Assembly: GCA_021779335.1 (NCBI GenBank) | Contig: JAJYAW010000177.1 | Coordinates: 1-6,267, forward strand | Length of the DNA stretch: 6,267 bases | DNA from: Myxococcales bacterium | GTDB lineage: Bacteria; Myxococcota; Myxococcia; Myxococcales; Anaeromyxobacteraceae | Reading direction: 5' to 3' | Shown: in pieces, positions 1-5,494 of the stretch | How the letters are laid out: every line of letters starts with the position of its first letter | Position numbering within the stretch: position 1 is the first letter of the stretch | Notes under the pieces: model-generated | Told to the model about the DNA's origin: nothing | Database searches by the model: none | The model's input: only the letters and a program-made list of their open reading frames with translations | Program-made: the position numbers and the translations under genes

Positions 1-723
1 CGCCGGCCAGCGCGCCAGGTGGCGCTCGAGCACCGCGTCGAGCTGCCGCGCCCACCCCGCCTGGTCGGCCGGGCGCGCGGCGGTCTGCGACTCGGGGTGG
101 AGCCGGAAGGCGGCCAGCGGCTCGGCGAGGTGGCGCACCGGCCCCAGGGCGCCCAGCCGGAGCCACAGGTCCCAGTCGGCGCTGAGCCAGAGCGCCTCGT
201 CGAGCCCGCCCCCCGCCAGCGCGGCCTCGAGGCGGAAGGCGGCGGCCGGGACGGCCACGAAGTTCTGGACCAGCAGCCGCTCGACGAAGGCGGCCGGGGC
301 CACGTCACCGGCCGGCAAGGGGCAGGTCCAGCCGCCCAGCGGCGCCCCGGCGGGATCGACGAAGCGGGCGTCGTGGAGGAGCAGCGCGCCGCGGGCCCCG
401 GGCAGCTCGGCCCGCAGCCGCGCCAGCCGCCCGGGCAGCCAGAGGTCGTCCTGGTGGAGCAGGCAGCACCACTCGCCGCGCGCCGCCCGCAGGCCGAGGT
501 TGGTGGCGGCCACCCAGCTCCCCAGCCGGCCGGGGCGGAGCAGCCTCGTGCGGGTGCCGCGGGTCAGCCGCTCGACGAGCGCCGCCGTGCCGTCGGCGGA
601 GCCGTCGTCGACCACCACGAGCTCGACCCCGTCGTCCCACTGTCCGAGCAGGCTCCCCAGCGCCGCGCCCAGGTACCGCTCGCCGTCGTGGGTGGGCATC
701 ACCACCGAGAGGAGGCCGTCCAC
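1..723 (-). CDS. Glycosyltransferase family 2 (GT-A fold), C-terminus cut by window edge
   Basis: Transfers a sugar from a nucleotide-sugar donor to an unknown acceptor, probably in the cytoplasm during surface-glycan assembly. The visible 241 codons have no stop and run off the left edge. Seen: the opening beta strand LLSVVMPTHDG (residues 4-14), nucleotide-binding VVVDDGSADGT (36-46), the metal-binding DxD region HQDDLW (90-95), a likely catalytic base in SADWDLWLRL (181-190, Asp183), and the late family motif PLAAFRLHPESQT (202-214). This order is typical of family 2 enzymes close to rhamnosyl/galactosyl transferases; no membrane helix is visible. GTG at 723 is the only usable start: the frame has a stop near 798 and no other ATG, GTG, TTG or CTG between, and a start at the later ATG (699) would delete the first beta strand. 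Only a weak GAG precedes it, so translation is probably coupled to the upstream glycosyltransferase, whose stop lies 7 nt away. Donor and acceptor cannot be read. Confidence 0.9.
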   Translation of the reverse strand, partial: MDGLLSVVMPTHDGERYLGAALGSLLGQWDDGVELVVVDDGSADGTAALVERLTRGTRTRLLRPGRLGSWVAATNLGLRAARGEWCCLLHQDDLWLPGRLARLRAELPGARGALLLHDARFVDPAGAPLGGWTCPLPAGDVAPAAFVERLLVQNFVAVPAAAFRLEAALAGGGLDEALWLSADWDLWLRLGALGPVRHLAEPLAAFRLHPESQTAARPADQAGWARQLDAVLERHLARWPA

Positions 724-730
724 GTGGCGC

Positions 731-1918
731 TCAGGCGTGCCGGCGCAGCGCCGCGTGGAGGAAGCTGAAGAGCCCCACCTCGGCGCCGCTGGTCATGAGG
801 AGCAGGCCGATGATGCTGCGGCGCGGCTCGTTGAGGGCGCCGAAGCCCTCGCCGATCCAGCTCGCCAGCACCAGGGCGTCCACCGCCGCGCCGGCCGCGA
901 AGAGCAGCGCGCCCAGCAGGAGGCCGCGGCGCAGCGTCAGGGCGTCCGCCAGGGCCGAGAGGACGCGGTTCGGGCGGAGCACCCGCCCGCGCGCCACGTC
1001 CCGGACCAGGACCGCCCCCAGGATCCCCTGCAGGCCGATGAGCACCAGGGCGCCGCCCAGGAACAGGAAGTGGAAGTCGAAGGTGCGCCCCAGCAGGCGC
1101 GCCGGACCGGCGCTGACCGGCAGCGCCAGCAGGAGCCCCAGCGCCAGCGCCAGGAGCCCGGGGAGGAAGAGGAGCTGGTCCGGGGCGTGGAGCAGCATGA
1201 ACTCGAGGTGGCGCCAGCCGTCGCGCCAGCGCCGCAGGTGGGGCGGCCGGCCGCGCCGGTCGGGGTGGAGCGTGACCGGCACCTCGGCGATGCGCAGGTC
1301 CTGGACGGCCGCCTTGATGAGCAGCTCCGAGGCGAACTCCATCCCCTCGCTCACCAGCCCCAGCTCCCGGAAGGCCTCCCGGTCGATGGCCCTGAGGCCG
1401 CAGTTGACGTCGCGGATGCGGGTGCCGAAGAGCCGGTTGAGGACGAAGGTGAGGACCGGGGTCCCGAGGTTGCGGTGGAGCCAGGGGTTGGCGCCCGGGA
1501 GGATGATGCCGGGCGGCAGCCGGGTCCCCATGACGAACTGGGCGTCGGCGCGGTGCTGCGCCAGGAAGCGATCCATCTCGCCGAAATCGTAGGTGTCGTC
1601 GGCGTCGCCCATGAGGAGGAGCCGGCCGCGGGCGGCGGCCAGCCCTTGGCGCAGCGCGTGGCCGTAGCCGCGCGGCGCGACGCGGACGACCCGGGCGCCG
1701 AGCCGCTCGGCCAGCTCGATCGAGCCGTCGGTCGAGCCGTTGTCGGCCACCAGCACCTCGCCGCGGATGCCCAGCCGGTCGAAGGCGGCCCGCGCCTTGG
1801 CGACGACGGCGCCCAGCGTCCCCACCTCGTCGAGGCAGGGGATGACCACCGAGAGGTCGGGCGGGCCGGCGGCGTCGGGCGCCGCCGGGGGCGTGGGTGC
1901 GGTGGCGCGGTCGTCCAG
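731..1918 (-). CDS. Membrane-anchored DPM1-like family 2 glycosyltransferase (CTG start)
   Basis: Predicted to move a sugar from a nucleotide donor to a polyprenyl-phosphate carrier at the inner membrane. With a CTG start at 1918 the protein has 395 residues: a Pro/Ala-rich lead (2-20), then a GT-A domain with LSVVIPCLDE (22-31), DNGSTDGS (59-66), the metal site GDADDTYDF (104-112) and DVNCGLRA (170-177), followed by about 140 residues with four hydrophobic segments (LLFLPGLLALALGL, FLFLGGALVLIGL, LLLGALLFAAGAAV, IIGLLLMTSGAEVG). The catalytic part matches dolichol-phosphate mannosyl/glucosyl transferase-like proteins; a four-helix tail is a common bacterial variant. The first GTG in frame (1849) would begin inside the first beta strand, has no Shine-Dalgarno site and would give 372 residues. 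The frame is open only back to a TGA about 48 nt above the CTG, and CTG is the only start-like codon there. First gene of a glycosyltransferase pair. Sugar and carrier are inferred. Confidence 0.9.
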   Translation of the reverse strand: MDDRATAPTPPAAPDAAGPPDLSVVIPCLDEVGTLGAVVAKARAAFDRLGIRGEVLVADNGSTDGSIELAERLGARVVRVAPRGYGHALRQGLAAARGRLLLMGDADDTYDFGEMDRFLAQHRADAQFVMGTRLPPGIILPGANPWLHRNLGTPVLTFVLNRLFGTRIRDVNCGLRAIDREAFRELGLVSEGMEFASELLIKAAVQDLRIAEVPVTLHPDRRGRPPHLRRWRDGWRHLEFMLLHAPDQLLFLPGLLALALGLLLALPVSAGPARLLGRTFDFHFLFLGGALVLIGLQGILGAVLVRDVARGRVLRPNRVLSALADALTLRRGLLLGALLFAAGAAVDALVLASWIGEGFGALNEPRRSIIGLLLMTSGAEVGLFSFLHAALRRHA

Positions 1919-1922
1919 GCTG

Positions 1923-1927
1923 CCTCC
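1923..1927 (-). promoter_or_regulatory. Shine-Dalgarno GGAGG deciding a CTG start
   Basis: GGAGG on the minus strand lies 4 nt before the CTG at 1918-1916. It is the only strong ribosome-binding site near the 5' end of the membrane glycosyltransferase, and CTG is the only start-like codon between the upstream in-frame stop and the conserved first beta strand. The spacing is slightly short but workable. Confidence 0.6.
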
Positions 1928-1938
1928 GGGAGGGGGGC

Positions 1939-1967
1939 AGCATAGAGGACCCGCCCGGGCAGGTCAC
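1939..1967 (-). promoter_or_regulatory. Candidate sigma70-type promoter for the glycosyltransferase operon
   Basis: On the minus strand, GTGACC (1967-1962, 4 of 6 with TTGACA) and TATGCT (1944-1939, 4 of 6 with TATAAT) are separated by exactly 17 nt. It sits between the end of the redox operon and the ribosome-binding site at 1927-1923, so a transcript would have a short leader of roughly 10-20 nt. The T/A-containing hexamer stands out in a very GC-rich gap. Chance matches of this quality occur, so this is a candidate only. Confidence 0.35.
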
Positions 1968-1980
1968 GCCCCGGCGCGTC

Positions 1981-2003
1981 GGCGGGGCGGCCGCGGCCCC
2001 GCC
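1981..2003 (-). terminator. GC-rich hairpin at the end of the redox operon, possible terminator
   Basis: A perfect 8-bp inverted repeat (GGCGGGGC / GCCCCGCC) with a 7-nt loop starts at the last base of the stop codon of the DUF5666-like gene. No U-tract follows, so it is not a classic intrinsic terminator. In such GC-rich genomes stem-loops without U-tracts may act as weak terminators, or as mRNA 3'-end protection after Rho termination. Its position just before a candidate promoter supports a transcription-unit boundary. Confidence 0.4.
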
Positions 2004-2683
2004 TACATGGGCGGCCGGAGGGTCCCCTGCCCCACCACCAGCCGCTGCACCAGGACCACGCCGTCGGCCTGCCGCGGGCCGGCCGCGAAGACGTGCGCCC
2101 CGGCCACCAGGCGCGACCGGTCGGCGGGCTCGAGCCTCACCACCGGGACCCCGGGCGGCACCAGCACCGTCCGCTGGCCGGAGGGATCCTGGAGGGTCAG
2201 CTTCAGCCCGGCGGGGGTGCTGGCGGCGCGGGTGACGGTGGCGTTGGTCATGCTGCTGCCGGCCGGCGGCGCCGGGGCCGCCTGCACCGCCGAGACGGTC
2301 GCGTTGGTCATGCTGCTGCCGGGCCGCAGGTCCCATGGGCGGTGGCCCGCCCCCAGGCCGCGCATCGACTCCGGGAAGAGGTGCACCTCCAGGGCGCGCA
2401 GCGAGCCGTCGGGCTGGGCCACCGCGGTGGTGCCGACGAAGAGCCCCGGGCCGACGCTGGCCAGGTCGGCCGGCACGGCCACGGTGAGGTGCGCGTCGGC
2501 GGCCAGCTCCACCTGCACCCGCTTGCCGCCCGGCACCTTGATCTCGAGCCGGTCGCCGTCGAGCGCGGCGATGACGCCTCGCACGTGCTGCTCCGGCGGC
2601 GGCGCGGCCGCGGGCGGCGCGGCCCGGGCGGCCCCGGCCAGCAAGAGGGCTGCGGCTCCAGATGTCATCGCGAGGCGGTTCAT
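2003..2683 (-). CDS. Secreted DUF5666-like protein, third gene of the molybdenum redox operon
   Basis: Function unknown; 226 residues. Residues 1-21 form a Sec signal peptide (hydrophobic AAALLLAGAA, cleavage expected after ARA at 21), so the mature protein should be periplasmic. A first small beta-rich domain (about 34-103) opens with VRGVIAALDGDRLEIK, a pattern of DUF5666/OB-like proteins. Then come the conserved-looking segment EVHLFPESMRG (99-109), HRPWDL (114-119) and two copies of GSSMTNATV (122-130 and 142-150), followed by a second beta-rich stretch with VLVPPGVPVV ending in LRPPM. From memory, homologues are sometimes labelled 'metal ABC transporter permease', which the sequence does not support because there are no membrane helices beyond the signal. 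The ATG at 2683 is chosen because GGAGG lies 7 nt upstream (2695-2691). It begins 14 nt after the oxidoreductase stop, so it is co-translated with it and may be a periplasmic partner or maturation factor; that role is inference. Confidence 0.85.
   Translation of the reverse strand: MNRLAMTSGAAALLLAGAARAAPPAAAPPPEQHVRGVIAALDGDRLEIKVPGGKRVQVELAADAHLTVAVPADLASVGPGLFVGTTAVAQPDGSLRALEVHLFPESMRGLGAGHRPWDLRPGSSMTNATVSAVQAAPAPPAGSSMTNATVTRAASTPAGLKLTLQDPSGQRTVLVPPGVPVVRLEPADRSRLVAGAHVFAAGPRQADGVVLVQRLVVGQGTLRPPM
2234..2322. repeat. Two direct repeat copies, 60-bp period, inside the DUF5666-like gene
   Basis: An identical 22-bp block occurs at 2241-2262 and 2301-2322, exactly 60 bp apart. Similarity extends to the left through a shared GACGGT (2234-2239 and 2294-2299). 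In the protein it gives GSSMTNATV twice, 20 residues apart and in frame. The stretch between the copies, mostly Ala, Pro and Gln, is not repeated, so this is either an old partial tandem duplication or a kept motif pair. Confidence 0.85.
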
Positions 2684-2697
2684 GGGCGCTCCTCCGG

Positions 2698-3405
2698 CTA
2701 GACCCCTGCGAACCACTCGTAGCCCTGGTCCTCCCAGTAGCCACCGGTCCGCACGGGCAGGAAGTTCACCTCGGCCAGGTACTTCACCATCTTGTAGCCG
2801 AGCTTCACGGCCGAGTAGAGGCGCAGCGGCGCCCCGTACTCCATGGCCAGGTCGTCGCCGTTCATGCCGTAGGCCAGGATGGTCTGCGGGTGGAGCGCGC
2901 TCTCCACGTCCCAGGACGAGAAGTAGCCCGGCTCGAAGGAGCGGAACTCCACGTAGCGCGCCTGCGGCGCGGCGCCGGCCAGGCGGGCCACCTCCGACAG
3001 CCGCACGCCGTCCCACGCCGCCACCGCGGACCAGCCCTCCACGCAGTGGTGGCGGACCCGGGTGCGGGTCCGCGGCAGGCGGCGCAGGTCCTCGAGCGAG
3101 AGCAGGAGCGGGCGCTTCACCAGCCCGCCCACGCGCAGCCCCCACCCGGCCGGCGCCTCGGGGTAGTCCGGCCCGATCTTGTAGGCCGGGAACTGCTCGG
3201 GATCGGTCTGCGCCGACGCCGGCAGCTCCGGCGCCAGGCGGGTGGGGTCGAAGAGGGCCCGCTCCAGCCGCTCGTTGAAGCGCTCCATGAGCCCGAGGGC
3301 GCCGGCCTTGGGGCGCTCGGCGTCGCAGGCGGTCCCGCCCAGCAGGAGCAGCCCGGCCGAGCGGGCGGCGCCCAGGAAGAGGTCGCGGCGGGTCACCGGC
3401 CCCAC
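2698..3405 (-). CDS. Tat-exported molybdopterin oxidoreductase, sulfite oxidase/MsrP-like
   Basis: Predicted periplasmic molybdenum enzyme of the sulfite-oxidase fold that exchanges electrons with the cytochrome b encoded just upstream; substrate unknown. The 235-residue protein has a twin-arginine signal TRRDLFLGAARSAGLLLL (5-22), then the molybdopterin-binding domain (about 75-225). Cys121 in RHHCVEGWSA (118-127) is the expected Mo ligand. AMEYGAPLRLYS (187-198), the cofactor-contacting LGYKMVKYL (202-210) and GGYWEDQGYEWF (221-232) follow in the family order. It lacks the C-terminal dimerisation domain of true sulfite oxidases and has no CxxCH heme motif, like MsrP (YedY). Cys27 in GGTAC is a poor lipobox because the -3 residue is Gly. 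GTG at 3405 is preferred over GTG at 3396: GGAGG lies 7 nt upstream (3417-3413). The preferred start overlaps the cytochrome gene by 13 nt, the alternative by 4 (GTGA). Either way it is translationally coupled. Confidence 0.9.
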   Translation of the reverse strand: MGPVTRRDLFLGAARSAGLLLLGGTACDAERPKAGALGLMERFNERLERALFDPTRLAPELPASAQTDPEQFPAYKIGPDYPEAPAGWGLRVGGLVKRPLLLSLEDLRRLPRTRTRVRHHCVEGWSAVAAWDGVRLSEVARLAGAAPQARYVEFRSFEPGYFSSWDVESALHPQTILAYGMNGDDLAMEYGAPLRLYSAVKLGYKMVKYLAEVNFLPVRTGGYWEDQGYEWFAGV

Positions 3406-4061
3406 GGCGCGCCCTCCGGCCGGTCGGGGCCGCCGGCGGTCATGTCGACGAGGGTGCGCGGGTGGCGCGCCACCTGGATCAGGTGGACCACCGCGAACGC
3501 GGCCAGCGCCGCCAGCACCAGCAGGTGGACGGCGCGGGCGGCGTCCCAGCCGCCCAGGAGCGCGGTGAGGCGCGGGAGCTGCACCGGCTTCCAGAGGGCG
3601 AGCCCGGAGAGCACCGAGAGCGGGGCCAGCAGGACCACGGCGCTGTAGGTGAGCCGCTGCAGGCCGTTGTAGAGCCCGGCCGGCGGCGGGGGCTCCCTGC
3701 GGAGCCGCAGCTCGTGGAGCAGCGTCTGCCAGGCGTGGCGGGCGTCGCGGCGCGGCGAGAAGAGCCGGCGGCGCCACTCGCCGCTGGCCGCCAGGTAGGC
3801 CGCGTAGCCGAGGGCGTTGGCGGCGAAGAGCCACGCCACCGCGAAGTGCAGGTGGCGCGCGCCCGCCAGCCAGCCGCCGAGCGCCAGGAAGGCCGGCGGC
3901 GCGACGCCCTGCAGCGGGTACCAGCGGTAGGGCGCGCCCCGCGCGCCCAGGAAGGGGTACGCCACCAGGATCTGGAGGCCGCTGCCGGCCATGACGCCGA
4001 GCGCCACCAGGTTGACCCAGTGCGTGAGCCGGATGGGCCAGGGCTGTGCGCGGCGCGGCAT
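3393..4061 (-). CDS. Cytochrome b561-type di-heme membrane subunit
   Basis: Inner-membrane electron carrier, 222 residues, that should move electrons between the quinone pool and the periplasmic molybdenum enzyme encoded next. Four hydrophobic helices are visible: about 12-34, 70-92, 138-157 and 175-197. Candidate heme-b ligands are His14 (IRLTHWVN), His70 or His72 (ARHLHFAVAW), His179 (AVHLLVL) and His193 (VVHLIQVARHP). This pattern belongs to the Ni/Fe-hydrogenase-type cytochrome b / b561 superfamily, not to the six-helix MsrQ (YedZ) family. The charged loop between helices 2 and 3 (about 94-128) is probably cytoplasmic. ATG at 4061 lies just before the TM1 motif and gives the usual short basic N-terminus (PRRAQPWPIR). 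No good Shine-Dalgarno site is seen, so initiation may be weak. First gene of a three-gene operon. Confidence 0.9.
   Translation of the reverse strand: MPRRAQPWPIRLTHWVNLVALGVMAGSGLQILVAYPFLGARGAPYRWYPLQGVAPPAFLALGGWLAGARHLHFAVAWLFAANALGYAAYLAASGEWRRRLFSPRRDARHAWQTLLHELRLRREPPPPAGLYNGLQRLTYSAVVLLAPLSVLSGLALWKPVQLPRLTALLGGWDAARAVHLLVLAALAAFAVVHLIQVARHPRTLVDMTAGGPDRPEGAPWGR
3413..3417 (-). promoter_or_regulatory. Shine-Dalgarno GGAGG favouring the GTG start at 3405
   Basis: GGAGG on the minus strand is 7 nt before GTG at 3405-3403 and 16 nt before the alternative in-frame GTG at 3396. It lies inside the coding sequence of the upstream cytochrome. The spacing favours the upstream start, which adds only three residues (M-G-P) before the twin-arginine signal. 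Confidence 0.6.
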
Positions 4062-4100
4062 GGCTGGCCGGGAGTGTTCCGCCGCCGCTCCGGCCGCGCC

Positions 4101-4134
4101 CGGTCGCTTTCGGGGCCTACCCGAAGCGGGACCG
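4101..4134 (-). terminator. Imperfect hairpin between the ABC and redox operons
   Basis: Inside the 84-nt gap, CGGTC (4101-4105) pairs with GACCG (4130-4134). The inner arms GCTTTCGGG (4106-4114) and CCCGAAGC (4120-4127) pair around a 5-nt loop, with one bulged T and an unpaired GG. The stem is long and contains the only A/T-rich bases of the gap. No U-tract follows on the minus strand. It may be a terminator for the ABC operon, a processing signal or a leader structure for the redox operon. No convincing promoter was seen in this gap. Confidence 0.35.
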
Positions 4135-4145
4135 CCGCCGCCCCC

Positions 4146-5477
4146 TCACTGCGCCGAGACGGTCCCCTCCAGCTCGTCGTAGGCGAACAGGTCGCCGTAG
4201 CGGGCCCAGCCGATGAAGGTGGCCAGGGTCCGCTGGTGGTCCTCCGAGGGCAGCCGCAGGGCGATGAGCTCCTCCACGAAGGCGCGCGGCAGCCGGTGGC
4301 CTGGCGCCGCCGCCAGGGCCTCGCGCACCTCGGCGAAGAGCCGGAGCTCGAGGAGCTCCTGGCGCCAGAGGGCCTTGCGCCCCTCGGGGCTGGCGGCGGC
4401 GAACGCCCGCCCCAGCGGCGTGAGCACCGCCTGCCGCCGCGGCGTGTCCACCAGCCCGAGCAGCTCGGCCGCCTGGACCGCCGTGATGAGCGGGCCGAAC
4501 TCGCGCCCCGCCTCGGCGGCGATGCGGAAGACGTCCTGCTGGCCGCCGCGGGCGTCGAGCCACTCGACGAGCCCGGCCACCTCGTTGGGGCCGGCGGCCG
4601 GGAGCGGCTCAGTGGCGGAGGCCGCGGGCGCGCCGGGGGCGCCCGGCGCCCCGGCCGGCTCGTCGGGCAGCTCGTGGCCGGTGATGAGGTCGTGGAGCCG
4701 GTCCACCAGCGCCGCCACCTCGGGCGAGCGGGCGTCGCGCGGGCGCGGCAGGGTGTTCTGCACCACGGTGCGCACCCGCCCCGGGTTGGCGGAGAGGACC
4801 ACGATCCGGTCCGCCATGGTCACCACCTCCTGGATGTCGTGCGACACCAGCAGGATGGCGCTCGGGTCGCGCTGCTGGGCGCTCCAGAGGTCCAGGATCT
4901 CGGCGCGCATCGCCTCGGCCGTGAGGGCGTCCACCTGGCTGAAGGGCTCGTCCATGAAGAGCGCCTCGGGCCGGAGCGAGAGGGCGCGGGCCATGCCGAC
5001 CCGCTGCTTCATGCCGCCGGAGAGCTCGCGCGGGTAGGCCTCCTCGAAGCCGGAGAGCCCCACCAGCCGGATGGCGTCGGCGGCGCGCGCCCCCGCCTCC
5101 GCCTCCGGCAGCCCGGCCGCCGTGAGCACGGCGCGCACGTTGCCCGCCACCGTCATCCAGGGGAAGAGCGCGAACCCCTGGAAGACGATGGCGACCCCCG
5201 GCGCCAGGCCGCGGAGCGGCGCGCCGCGGCAGCGCACCTGGCCGCTGGTCGGCCGGATGAGGCCGGCCAGGATGCGCAGGATGGTGGACTTGCCGCAGCC
5301 CGACGGCCCGAGCAGCGCCACCACCTCGCCGCGGCGGACCGCCACGCTGACGTCGCGCAGCACCTCGAGCCGCTGCCCCGAGGGGAGGACGAAGGCGTGG
5401 GTGACGCCCTCGAGCTCGCAGATGGGCTCGGCGGCGGGGTCGCCGCTCGGGGCGGCGGGCGGCGGGGGACCGGCCAT
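4146..5477 (-). CDS. ABC importer ATPase, NrtD/SsuB/TauB-type, with C-terminal AAA-associated domain
   Basis: Hydrolyses ATP to drive import through the permease encoded just upstream. 443 residues. The nucleotide-binding domain (about 19-270) has Walker A GPSGCGKST (57-65), Q-loop Gln100 in VFQGFALFPW, signature ELSGGMKQR (151-159), Walker B LFMDEP (173-178), D-loop SQVDAL (180-185) and H-loop His213 in LLVSHDIQE. A Gly-Ala-Pro linker (GAPGAPGAP, near 285-295) leads into a second domain (about 298-443, from NEVAGLVEWLDARGG to WARYGDLFAYDE) that fits the AAA-associated C-terminal domain (Pfam AAA_assoc_C), a helical winged-helix-like module of unknown role. Ordinary importer ATPases of this class are about 260 residues, so the tail is a real extension. 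ATG at 5477 has GAGGAG 6 nt upstream (5489-5484). An in-frame GTG at 5498 overlaps the permease stop but has only a poor site. Substrate cannot be read; the family handles nitrate, sulfonates, taurine or bicarbonate. Confidence 0.93.
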   Translation of the reverse strand: MAGPPPPAAPSGDPAAEPICELEGVTHAFVLPSGQRLEVLRDVSVAVRRGEVVALLGPSGCGKSTILRILAGLIRPTSGQVRCRGAPLRGLAPGVAIVFQGFALFPWMTVAGNVRAVLTAAGLPEAEAGARAADAIRLVGLSGFEEAYPRELSGGMKQRVGMARALSLRPEALFMDEPFSQVDALTAEAMRAEILDLWSAQQRDPSAILLVSHDIQEVVTMADRIVVLSANPGRVRTVVQNTLPRPRDARSPEVAALVDRLHDLITGHELPDEPAGAPGAPGAPAASATEPLPAAGPNEVAGLVEWLDARGGQQDVFRIAAEAGREFGPLITAVQAAELLGLVDTPRRQAVLTPLGRAFAAASPEGRKALWRQELLELRLFAEVREALAAAPGHRLPRAFVEELIALRLPSEDHQRTLATFIGWARYGDLFAYDELEGTVSAQ

Positions 5478-5483
5478 GTTCGG

Positions 5484-5489
5484 CTCCTC
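5484..5489 (-). promoter_or_regulatory. Shine-Dalgarno GAGGAG for the ATPase ATG
   Basis: GAGGAG on the minus strand is 6 nt before the ATG at 5477. It chooses this start over the GTG at 5498, which forms a GTGA overlap with the permease stop but lacks a comparable site. Confidence 0.6.
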
Positions 5490-5494
5490 GGGCT

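Noticed and set aside
1941..1943. ATG at 1943 as start of the membrane glycosyltransferase
   Set aside because: It is in a different frame from the catalytic domain and would need a frameshift. It overlaps the candidate -10 element instead.
500..1945. A 481-codon plus-strand frame opposite the glycosyltransferases
   Set aside because: Glu/Gln/Arg/Ala-rich low-complexity product; it is the complement of real coding sequence.
2241..2322. The two 22-bp repeats as a CRISPR or mobile-element signature
   Set aside because: Only two copies, inside a coding frame and in phase with codons, with no inverted ends or transposase nearby.
699..2744. A 681-codon minus-strand frame spanning the DUF5666-like and glycosyltransferase genes
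   Set aside because: It is out of frame with both supported genes, rich in Arg/Pro/Gly/Ala, crosses the operon boundary and has no family motif.
1740..3278. A 512-codon plus-strand frame opposite the DUF5666-like and molybdoenzyme genes
   Set aside because: Ser/Arg/Pro/Ala-rich, no domain, and fully antisense to two well-supported genes.
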